Assembly (NCBI GenBank): GCA_009746045.1
Contig: RPFO01001481.1
Location: 25,001-53,362 of the forward strand
From: Mesostigma viride
Taxonomy: Eukaryota; Streptophyta; Mesostigmatophyceae; Mesostigmatales; Mesostigmataceae
Length of the DNA: 28,362 nt
Direction of reading: 5' to 3'
Part shown: positions 1-9,900 of the stretch, piece by piece
How the letters are laid out: each line of letters opens with the position of its first letter
How positions within the stretch are numbered: the stretch's first letter is position 1
Notes under the pieces: model-generated
Databases searched by the model: none
Told to the model about the DNA's origin: nothing
What the model saw: the letters and a program-made list of their open reading frames with translations, nothing else
Made by a program: the position numbers and the translations under genes

Positions 1-10
1 ATCCGCTTAC

Positions 11-3000
11 CCCCTGGTAGGCGATGTTGTGGAGGCAGAGGGCGACCGCCGCTCGAGAGAACTTGCCCGCCTTCTTGTACACATAGTTGAGGAAGCAGGG
101 CAGCACGCCCGTGTGCCAGTCGTTGGCCACAAAGACGACGTCCTCCCCGTACGGCGCCTTCTTGCCGCCCTGCTTCGGGTCCGGCAGCGCCAGCTTTAGG
201 GCTGCCTCCAGCGCGGCCTGGGGAAGCGTCAGGGTGCCAGCACACCCCCGAGAGAGCAATACAGGACAGAGACTGCATGGGACCGTCACGAGGGGGCACG
301 CCAGGTGTCACCTTTGACGCGTGTCATCAGTAACGTGGCCATCACTACCACGCGTCTGTGTATGTGGACACTCTACAATATACCACACAGTACAATATAC
401 CACACAATACAATATACCATTCAGTACAATATACCATACAGTACAATATACCATACAGTACAATATACCACACAGTACAAGATACCACACAGTACAAGAT
501 ACCACACAGTACAATATACCATACAGTACAATATACCACATAGTACAATATACCACACAGTACAATACACCACACAGTACAATATACCATACAGTACAAT
601 ATACCATACAGTACAATATACCATACAGTACAAAATACCATACTGTGCAATATACCACACAGTACAATATACCATACAGTACAATATACCATACAGGCGC
701 CATGCTGCATGCTGTGCTAGAATACGGAGAATGCATGCCGTCTGCCCTCGTCTAAACCATCCTCAGCCAGTGGCACAGCCGGAAGCGCTGCATGTCCAGC
801 GACTGCAAGAGGCGCGGCAAGACGAGAATGGAGGCCATGGGGCAGGGTCGTGGATGCCCCCTGTTTGCTGTCCATCGCGCCAAAGCCAATGGCAATGCCA
901 CACCCGCGTCTCCCACACACAGCATCTCATACAGTGTCTCCCACACGCAACATCCCCCACACAGTGCCTTGATGGTCTACCCCCCCAGCCTTCAGCCACA
1001 CAACGTCTTGTGACGGTCTGCCCAGCATGCCGCGCTCATGCATAGTGAGGCGAGTGGGTGGGCCATGATGCGGGGGGGGGGAGCGCCCCCTCATGCCACC
1101 GACAACCCCTGTATTCCGGGGGAGGCTGATGTGGCTGAGCGTTCACCAGGCACACGAGGGCGACGCGCATACCACAACCATCATGGTGGGTGGGCAGGCA
1201 TATGGGGGAGGGGGCGCACTCCGGTGTTTGCTCAACTGCTCACCTGGCACACGAGGGAGAAGCGGAGGTCATTGTCGCTGTACTCTGCGCTCGAGTCGTA
1301 TCCGTAGATCTTGTTGCCCGTCTTGCCTGGAACCACGCAGACATCCGCACCCGTAAGCACAACCACGTTTGGGCCAAGGCACCATAGATCAAGCCATCAG
1401 CCAGTGTGCTCCAGCGGGACAACTTGAGCCCTAAAGATATTTTCTTTTCTTTCTTTTGTGCGGGGGGACACGCTGCAAGCTTGCTAAGGTACAGTAGCAG
1501 CAAGTCTGTACCAACCACATCGTGGCTTATTACCAGCCGGTCACAATCCGATGTCCACCCCACCTCCCTGCCTCCTCTTCCTCACAGATGGCACCCTTTC
1601 CCGAACAGCACCACCCAGCATGGCTCAGTCAGCAAGCTCGCGACAGTGCGGCCGAGCACCGAGGCCCTACCCTTGGGCCCCCCCTAACCGGGGCATAGGA
1701 ATGATAGGATGCTTGTGGCCTATGTGATCCTAACCGGGGCATAGGATGCTTGTGGCCTATGTGACCATGGCTCGCAGCTGGGTATTACCACCCACGCGCA
1801 CTTCCTCCGGTCGCGCCACCAAACCGGGGGCATCAATAGAATACAGAGAGCAGCCAGCCCACGCACCCATCCCGCCATGCCATACCAGCGGGGGCGCATG
1901 ACTCTAAAACCACCCCACGCAGCCATCCACCGGTCGAGCGCAACGACCGGAGGCATGCGGAGCCACCCGCCCACGCACCCGTCCCATCATGCCATACCAC
2001 CCAAGGCATGGGGGCGCAGCAAGAATAAACAGAGCCACCCGCCCACGCACCCATCGGGTTGTCCGCGCTGGAGAGGATGCGTGCAGAGAAGCACGGGTGG
2101 TCCACAAAGATGCGGTCGACGCCGTTGTCGGGGCGGTGGAAGTAGCGAACCTGCGGATTGGGAGGGATTATGGCAAAGTGACCATGTGGCATATATGGCA
2201 TGGGACCCAGGGAGTAATGTCCAGGTTAACAAAGTTTGTTACTGAACGTGATCCTCAACATGGGAGTGATCATAGGTACTTGTGCAATGGGCAACCCGCC
2301 CATCCGCAAACCTCCGAGCGTACGACAGATGTTTTCGGAAGATGCAGCCACAATACCCTCGGGCAAAGGTCAACAGCATCTTTTGTCAACAGCATCTTTT
2401 GCCAACAGCATGTTTTGTCTCCACAGCAGTGCGTGCCTACCGACCTGACCAACCCAGCGAGCCATTGCCCCTGCGCTTCTCTGGTGCGCGCAAAACTCTC
2501 TAAGCCTTGTGTGCTAGCTAGGCACGGTCAACGGTTGTGCAAGTGTGCAAGTAGTACACGCCGTGGGCAGGAAGAGAGCAGCCGCACATCAAGTGCAATG
2601 GACAGCCCCAGGATATCATGGAATCCTGCGACGTACGAAATTTTCTTACGGAACCGGAACAAGAAAGAACCCATGCCATCCGCACTATCCTACGCTCCCA
2701 ATGGCTGCTGCCATGTTCCTCGCTTACCTCCTCCGTGTCCAGGTCCTCTGGGATGGTGAAGGACTGCGCCGAGTTGTGCCACTTTACGAGCGCGCGCACC
2801 TCGGTGTCCTTGATGTCAGGGTACTTGTCGTACCTGCGGGACCCAGCCAGGGGGCGGCGGTCAGGGTGGCACGAAAAGCGACGGCGAGAGCCGCGATATT
2901 GAGCAAATGAGACGAGGGCGAGAGTGCGCACACGAGACGAGGACAAGCGCGGTATGGGCACGGTGGCCCCACTGCGTGGCAGCATGCGGCCATGGGCACT

Positions 3001-5145
3001 ACGGTGTCAGGCACACCACTAGGCTGCCCACCCCAGGGCAATCGATGGCACAGCTCAGGGTGGTTGATGGCAAGGGTAGGGGATTGGGCCCATTCAAAAA
3101 TCTACGTGGATGCTGTGCAAGAGATTCGTTGACGCTATTCTTGTAATAAGAGCAGGGCACGGGACCCTTTGACTTCCAAAACGTGACAGTGCAGCTGAAG
3201 TCCCCTTTCAACTTGTAATGGGCAGATCTATCCGTGTAGAGCTCAAGTTTGCTACCCCCACATAAACAATGCAGATCCATGAGTGGGGACTCTCCGAGAA
3301 GGCCAAGGAACGCCTGAAACCCACTTGACACGCGCACATGGTCAGGTGGGTGTTAGTACAGCTGGGGCCAATGCTGGGGCCAGCGAATGGGGGGTGGGGA
3401 GGAATTGGTAGGCGCCAGGACACGCTTCCGGCTCGTTGAGGGACCGAGGCACATTGGCGATACATAAGCTACAGTGATTCAAAGGTAGCTGAGCATGCCA
3501 ACACGTGCATACTGGCGACATAGGGACGCGCAGGTCTGGACATGCCAACAACCCTACGCACGTGCGCCCAGCAGTGCGGACGCTTGCACACTCTAGCACC
3601 CCCACGCACGTGCGCCCAGCAGTGCGCACACTTGCACCCCTACGCAAGAGTGCCCAGCGGCGACGTACATGGGCATGCTCTAGCCGACCTCCCCCCTGCT
3701 CTCACGCTAACTGCCTGCCCGCCTGCCCCACCTGCCAGCACAGTAATGAAATTAGCACGTAGAGTGCGCCACGGGGGTACCAGTAAAGGAACCTTCAGCC
3801 CCTCTATCCCATATGCTCTAACTCATCAAAGCATGTAGACTGCGTCACGGGTACCAGTAAAGGAACCTTCAGCCCCTCTATCCCATATGCTCTAACTCAT
3901 CAAAGCACGTAGACTGCGCCACGGGGGTACCAGTAAAGGAACCTTCAGCCCCTCTATCCCATATGCTCTAACTCATCAAAGCATGTAGACTGCGTCACGG
4001 GGGTACCAGTAAAGGAACCTTCAGCCCCTCTATCCCATATGCTCTAACTCATCAAAGCATGTAGAGTGCGTCACGGGGGTACCAGTAAAGGAACCTTCAG
4101 CCCCTCTATCCCATATGCTCTAACTCATCAAAGCATGTAGACTGCGCCACGGGGGTACCAGTAAAGGAACCTTCAGCCCCTCTATCCCATATGCTCTAAC
4201 TCATCAAAGCACGTAGACTGCGCCACGGGGGTACCAATAAAGGGATGTTATACCCCAGCGTATACAGCGCAGCCAAAGTGCATTTGGGTCAATGCGTGGT
4301 TGAGGCCAATGCGTGGTTGAGGCCAATGTGTGGTTGAGGCCAATGTGTGGTTGGGGCCAATGTGTCGTTGGTGGCAATGTGTGGTTTGGGCCAATGTGTG
4401 GTTTGGGCCAATGTGTGGTTGGGGGCAATGTGTGGTTTGGGCTAATGTGTGGTTTGGGCTAATGCGTGGTTGGGGGCAATGTGCGGTTTGGGCCAATGTG
4501 TGGTTTGGGCTAATGCGGGGTTGGGGCCAATGTGTGGTCTGGGCCAATGTGTAGTAGGGGCAAATGTGTGGTTGACACTGAGGAGCCTACCCGGGTAAAC
4601 TTGACATTCTCGCATCTTCCATGCTCGCGGGTGAATGCGGGCATTGTCGGTCGCTGGTGTTAATGCATGTGTCGTTCTGCGTGATGTACCGCTGCCTGCC
4701 ACCACTGAACAGCCTGCCCCAACACCACCACCAACAGTGGGTGGGGCCAGGAAACAACAGATAAGAGAAGGTCCCCTGTCTAAGTGGAAACCGGAAGGTG
4801 GGCGCAACGGCGCCGTGATTAGGTCATCCGCGAGCGTACCTGGGAGAAATGGTGGCGACCCGGTTTCCGCGTGCAGCCAGCGCCAAAGGCAAAGCTCCAA
4901 CGACGTCCCCCAGACCCCCTGGGCGTGGAAGCAAGGCACGTTAAATTAACCCAACGCACCAAGTTGCATTACCCAGCAATGCGAGTCGTGCAATGGGCAG
5001 AAAGGAAGCACGGGGAAAACGTGTACTGCCAGTGGCGAGCTCTGGAACGCTGCCCACCTGTTTTGGACCACGGAGCCACCTCCATAGACACGAAGATGAT
5101 AGAATGGGTCTTCATCGCCATAGACGTGCTCTGCTTCTGCCCAAG
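11..5145 (-). CDS. Granule-bound-type starch synthase (GT5), partial, six exons
   Basis: Exons read on the minus strand: 5145-5058, 4918-4840, 2833-2728, 2150-2051, 1326-1244 and 217-11. All junctions are GT-AG and phases join exactly (663 nt, 221 codons). The product has the ADP-glucose-binding start (EVAPWSKTG, then GLGDVVGALPLALAARG, then ISPRYDKY). It continues with GVDRIFVDHPCF, KTGNKIYG, NDLRFSLVCQAALEA, GEDVVFVANDWHTG and LHNIAYQG. The KTG-x-KIYG and DHP blocks are typical of granule-bound rather than soluble synthases. The family adds glucose from ADP-glucose to alpha-1,4-glucan, in algae inside the plastid. The last exon ends at a donor at 10/9, so the C-terminal half lies left of the window. 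The first exon shown is uncertain: an in-frame ATG lies at 5121, but a plastid transit peptide would need an upstream exon. A possible one ends at 5262 (donor GTAATT) and could join at 5131 in phase. The 2-kb intron 2833-4840 is mostly tandem repeats. Assignment to GT5 is firm; the GBSS subtype is likely. Confidence 0.9.
371..697. repeat. 15-bp minisatellite in a starch synthase intron
   Basis: About 22 tandem copies of a 15-bp unit close to ACAGTACAATATACC (variants ACACAGTACAAGATACC and CATACAG). It lies in the intron between the exons ending at 1244 and starting at 217. It is stop-free in several frames on both strands and so produces spurious ORFs rich in Tyr, Thr and His (or Val, Leu and Cys on the other strand). 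No coding role is supported. Confidence 0.95.
1685..1768. repeat. Short direct repeat in starch synthase intron
   Basis: Two adjacent copies of a segment of about 40 bp containing CTAACCGGGGCATAGGA and GCTTGTGGCCTATGTGA. The first copy has a small internal insertion (ATGATAGGA). It is non-coding and lies inside the intron between the 2051 and 1326 exon ends. Confidence 0.85.
1850..2060. repeat. Degenerate repeat carrying copies of a splice donor
   Basis: Three imperfect copies spaced 70-110 bp apart share GCCCACGCACCC preceded by AGCC: at 1850-1871, 1961-1980 and 2033-2055. The copies also share GCCATACCA and GGGGCGCA segments. The last copy overlaps the functional 5' splice site of the exon ending at 2051 (donor GTGCGTGGGC read on the minus strand). 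The intron therefore holds two extra copies of its own donor. Confidence 0.8.
3740..4246. repeat. 76-bp tandem repeat array in starch synthase intron
   Basis: About six and a half copies of a 76-bp unit. The landmark GTACCAGTAAAGGAACC occurs at 3777, 3851, 3927, 4003, 4079 and 4155, and a diverged copy starts at 4231. The copies are almost identical: differences are TGCGCC versus TGCGTC, GCACGT versus GCATGT, and a 2-bp deletion in the second. It lies inside the 2-kb intron between the exons at 2833 and 4840. Such homogeneity suggests recent expansion or conversion. Confidence 0.95.
4275..4575. repeat. 17-18-bp minisatellite in starch synthase intron
   Basis: About 17 copies of a 17/18-bp unit resembling GGCCAATGTGTGGTTTGG, with period alternating between 17 and 18. 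It directly follows the 76-bp array in the same intron. Both strands give spurious repetitive ORFs. Confidence 0.93.
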
Positions 5146-5805
5146 CTGGGAAAGTGCACAGGGAAAAGTCGAAGTGTACAGTCACGTATTGCACCGAATT
5201 AATTATCGCATATACGCGGCCCGCATTGCACTGGTGCGCACTGCGTCACCTCTCCAATTACCTTGCAAGAACTATGCATCGTGAAATATGCGCGCCCAAC
5301 AATTTTATTCCATAATGCGCAGTAAAACTCATACAGGATACCTTCTTGGGAGCATGAAGAAGCTTGCTCGCCAGAAAGTGACGCTGTCGCCCTCCCCGAT
5401 ACTCAATTACACGATTTTGAGAGGCACATCCCATCCTTGCATTTTTTACTGTCAATAATTCCTGCATTCTTGGATTAACCAGAAATATTATGGAGTTTAC
5501 GAAGCAGTTGGCTGTTTTTCTCTATACCTGTCTTGTGTCGTCCAACCGGTTTATTGGCACCTCCTGCGTATTCTGTAGCGGGAAGATCTCCATTATCGTC
5601 TCGACGAGTCTGAAAATCTTTTCGAGTGAAAAGTGCAGGGGCAGTCGCGGGCGTCGTGGCATCCCACTAGGAACTTGGAAGACGCGGCGCCAGGACCCGA
5701 ACGCATACCGTTTTTATTCTGCTTGCTGTGATCAGGTTTGACAGAAGTTTGGCAAAACGAAAGCGCTTCAGCCTGTCCGTCAACCAGGACTGCAAGTTTT
5801 CGTCA
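5146..5805. other. Intergenic region / unresolved 5' end of starch synthase
   Basis: I see no confident gene here. The missing first exon of the starch synthase (plastid transit peptide) should lie here or just beyond the hAT-like insertion. A minus-strand open frame from 5467 to a possible donor at 5261/5260 is basic and hydroxylated enough to be a candidate, but it has no recognisable motif. Confidence 0.4.
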
Positions 5806-5813
5806 TTTTTTTC

Positions 5814-6457
5814 TAGGGCTGGGACATCCGGGTCATTTCGCGACCCGAACACGAACACGAACACCTGGGGAGAGTACCCGAACCCGAATACCGAACATGT
5901 TCGGTACATTTCCAGGTGACCCGAACCCGAACACGAACATGTTCGGTACAGGTTGAAGGTGACCCGAACCCGAGCCCGAACATTACCCGAACATTTTACC
6001 GAACACGAACAATTCATAACGATACACTTGTGTGTAGGATACGGACACCATCGAGGACAATTGAACTGTCACAAAAGAAAAATGCTAGCTGTCGTCTGAA
6101 CTTCTGAAACCGATAGAAATAAACCTTCGTACTTTGTTATCTTCTTCATTGGCTGGTACTGGAATGTCGAATGATAAGTGAAAAGTTCTGCGGTTTGGTA
6201 CTGAAAAATTCGGATGAAAGCAATAACAACAACCGAAAAGTATGTAAATGTTCGGTACCGGGTGAGAGGCGAACATGTTCGCCCGGTTCCCAGGGTGACC
6301 CGAACACGGACACGAACATGTTCGGTAAGTTTCCAGGGCGACCCGAACCCGAACAGCACATGTTCGGCCGAACATTTTAGGCGACCCGAACACCGCACAT
6401 GTTCGGTATTCGCCCGAACATGTTCGTGTGCGGTATGCGGCGGATGTCCCAGCCCTA
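5814..6457. mobile_element. Non-autonomous hAT-like element (MITE), 644 bp
   Basis: The ends are perfect 17-bp terminal inverted repeats, TAGGGCTGGGACATCCG, at 5814-5830 and inverted at 6441-6457. The element is flanked by an identical 8-bp duplication, TTTTTTTC, at 5806-5813 and 6458-6465. An 8-bp target duplication with TAGGG-type ends is the hallmark of the hAT superfamily. The interior has no transposase. It is packed with CCCGAAC direct repeats and the palindrome ACCGAACATGTTCGGT in several copies, concentrated at 5830-6010 and 6240-6430. A less repetitive core lies at about 6010-6240. It sits between the divergent starch synthase and GT29 genes. Open frames inside are artefacts of the repeats. 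Confidence 0.93.
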
Positions 6458-6465
6458 TTTTTTTC

Positions 6466-6981
6466 GAACGGGAATGATGCGGAATGCGCCAAATGCCCAA
6501 ATCGATTACCCTGCCAGCGTGGTAACAGTGTGCTGGCAGCTATGGGACATTTGCACGTGGTTGCACTAATATGAGCGCCATGGTTATACGTAATCGATTA
6601 CCCTGAATTTGTGCAACTTGCACGTGGGATCTATACCTAATTAATGTATACTAGGGGCCATGACGATACGAATTAGACGCATCTAAATCTTCTAGAATAC
6701 TCGGTAATGTAACTGTTTGTCTCGGCTACCCACGGCAGGCCCTTGCATTTGTCCCGACAGCTAACAACCCGTGCCAGGGAATTCTCGTCATCATTTGCAT
6801 CCGTTCCTCGCATTTGAGAAGGTGCAATGGCCAATTAACGCTAAAAAAACTCGAATGCGAGGCCATCTGCACTGCAAATTTGCTGGTCGGACTGGAAGGT
6901 ATGCGACCAGACGAAGTGGGACCTAGCGCCCAGCAAGACGGCGAGGATACCTGACCCACAAGAAGGGCAGGGCAAAAAGAC
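6466..6981 (+). promoter_or_regulatory. Upstream region of GT29 gene with duplicated CACGTG module
   Basis: Two diverged copies of a block of about 92 bp start with ATCGATTACCCTG at 6501 and 6593. Each contains TTGCACGTGG-like sequence (CACGTG at 6554 and 6621) and a GCCATG-GATACG-like tail. CACGTG is the classic plant/algal G-box/E-box core. The block lies 360-480 bp upstream of the GT29 start codon at 6982. Promoter function is inferred; no clear TATA box was identified. Confidence 0.5.
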
Positions 6982-9900
6982 ATGAACCTTTTTACTGCTC
7001 GAATTAGTCGGCAAGGAGATTTGAAGCCGCCGATTACTGGCGACGTGCCTATTAGTTTTACGCCCTTGCCAGCCAGCGACGCCCCATCCGTACCAGTATG
7101 GACTGGGCCTGCGACAGGTTGGAGTTGGTCCACTGCGCCCAACCTAGCTTTCGAGACGACGAAATTGCCAGAAAAACGGCAGCAGGTTGACCATCCAATT
7201 ACAGAGCGGCAGCCGTCAGAACGAGAGACGCCGCGGCCAAAGGAAAGCCGACCCGTGGCTTGCACACGGAGGGGCACGTTATTCGCATGCTTACTTTTCG
7301 GTGCGCTCATTGCCTGCGGGCTGCCTTTCATGATGAACTTCGAATCCCCGTCTTCCAGCGACGGCCCTGCCGACGTGGTCCTCCAGGGGGATGCCGCTGC
7401 CCTCCAGGGGCTCCAAAGCCTGGCGTTGGCCAGCCCGGTGGATGCCGGCTCGGCAACGGACGAGGAGACCCGTGATGGCGCCAGCGACGACGAGGAGGAC
7501 GACCTGAACATCCTGATCCCGGACTCCACCCCCGAGCAGCGGGACGACGACGAGCAGCAGGAATGGGTGCAGGAGTTGGACGCCAGCAGCGAGGAGGAGG
7601 GTGGGGGGCCACCGTCCGGGTCCTGGGGCAGGAGCTTCCGCCGGCTGTACAAGCGGCTGGAGATGTGGATCGGGGGGGAAGAGGGTGGCGGTGCGAGGGA
7701 TCCGCGGCGGAGGAGGGAGGGCAAGCGCGGGGGCGAGGGGGAGGATGGGGCGGGTGGCCAGGCAGGCGCAGGGGCGGAGGGGGACAAGGGCAGCAGGAGC
7801 AGAAACCGGGGCAAGACCAAGGAGGGGCAGGATGCGCTGGACACGACCAAGGGGGTTGCGGGGCAGGAGGGGGCATCCGCGCAGGCGTCCAAAGGAGGGG
7901 ACAAGGCGACCCGACGGGGGCGGGGGCGAGAGGAGGCGGGGAAGGAAGGTGCTGGTCGGCGCAAGCGGCTCACGGGGAAGGACACGGAAGAGCAGGACAC
8001 ATTTGGCGGCAATGATGATGACAATGAGGAGGAGGTGGATGACTCAGACGCAGATGGTGGCGATGGCGGCGGGGGTGATGACGGGCGCCAGCGGTCGCGT
8101 CGCCGCGAGCGTGCACCACAGGTGGACGTGCGTTTTGGCGACAAGGAGGCGATGCGGGACTTGTTCTCGCCGCCGGCGCCCGAGGGTTCACAGGCCGAGG
8201 ACGAGGGGTCATCCGCCATGTTCCGCATTCCAGAGGATGGATTGCCGCGGTGGGACGCCGCCGCGGCCAAGAAGCGGCCGCCCGAGTGCCAGAATAACGA
8301 CGATTGCAACCGGAGTGGCCGCAGGGAGGGCGGTGACCGGCGCCGGCCGTGGTGTGTGGACGGCGTGTGCAAGTGCCCCGTGCTCTGGGCAGGCAGCTCG
8401 TCATGCTCCAAGGTACGCACATGCATGCATGGGCGACAGGTTTCTATTCTTGTCCAAGGTACGTGATGGCTTAGTGCTTCACGCACGCTCACGGAAGGCG
8501 ATATGGCATAGTCTTATACGTGTTAGTGATAGGTGTTAGACTGCTAGTGGTTCCCCAAGATAAACGTGGCTCGTCGAGGGTTGGCTGCCCCGGTAGTGCC
8601 GCCTGAAATGTTCCAACCGCGGCGTGTGACGTCGGTTAGCAGGTTGCCGACCTGTTCCAAGGGAAACGCGGCACGCGTGGGCTGTGGGTGATACGTAAGC
8701 AATCGTTGCATACCCTGTAAGCTTACCGTGGGTGTCTCGCAGGCGGGAAACGTTGCTATGTATATAATGCAAATAATGCTCAAGACTGTGGTGCATACAG
8801 TGTGGTTTATGCAATTTCGATTACAGGCGCACTCTACAATCCATCATGCACAGAACACCTACCCACCACCGTGATGACCGACCCCCGCCCCTCTCCCACC
8901 TCCCCCCCCCACCCACTTTCCTCCCAAATGTGCCGGCAGCGCACGCCGCTGGACGACTGGTGCCTTCAGCCGATGGATTCGCTGCCCCCCTCACAGATCT
9001 TCTTTGACAACCTGGGCGCGCGCACCAACCGCACCATCTTCAGCCGCATCCTCAACCGCGCAGCAGGGCCCGCCCTCAACCGCTCACGCATGGACCAGTT
9101 CACGGTGGGTGGGCGTGCATGGACCAGTCCGCGGTGGGCGGGCAAGTCCTTTCTTACCTACGGTGGGTGGGGCCGCAGGGATCGGTTCATGGTGGGTGGG
9201 CAAGCTTGTAGGTCCTGGGGGGGCCGCAATCTCTATTTTGGGTGGGGGCATGTGCACCTATTTGATGTGGGTGAGGTTGCGTGCGCCAGTGTAATCTTGG
9301 TGGCGGCTGCTACTGGCAGTCAAACGCCAGTCGTGGTGCAGCAATATTTGTGCACACTACGTGTGCGTGCGAGCATTATACGTGGAGACTGTAGGGTTGG
9401 GTCGGTTACCGGTTCCAGCCCATCGGTACCGGAACCGGTACTTGCCCTCGGCTACTGGTACCGGTATCGGTTACCGGGAATGGTGATCGGTGCCGGTACT
9501 GGTTACCGTCGGTTACCAGTACCGGTACCCAAAGGCATGCCGAACCAGTGAAGGCCCAGGGAAGGCCGGCTAAAAGTCCAGTGCTAGTGTGCTAGTAGTA
9601 CTCGTTACCATCGGTTACCGGTACCAATTACCATCGGTTACCGGTTACCGGTCCCATATTGCTGTCTGAGAGACTGATGAAATCCTTTCCGGGCTGGCTG
9701 TTGGCACTTGGCGCAGCGCCAAAGTAATGGTAACCGAGCGGTAACCGAGTACCTCGGTTATCGAGGATGGCCTTCGGTACCGGTACCGGTTACCAGGGAG
9801 GCCGTCCGTTACCGGTATCGGTTCTACCAGTAACCGGTTCCGGTAACCGACCCCTCGGTTACTCCCCGGTAACCGACCCAACCCTAGTGGAGAGCATCAC

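Noticed and set aside
305-1045. ORFs across 305-1045 on both strands
   Set aside because: Products of the 15-bp minisatellite inside a starch synthase intron.
3740-4246. CRISPR-like array
   Set aside because: Units are contiguous with no unique spacers, in a eukaryotic intron.
5667-6500. Several open frames in the hAT-like element
   Set aside because: They read CCCGAAC/ACATGTTCGGT repeats and lack any transposase motif.
6726-8492. 588-aa minus-strand ORF opposite GT29 exon 1
   Set aside because: Ser/Pro/Arg-rich shadow of a GC-rich exon; the plus strand has a membrane anchor, Cys motif and correct splicing to the catalytic domain.
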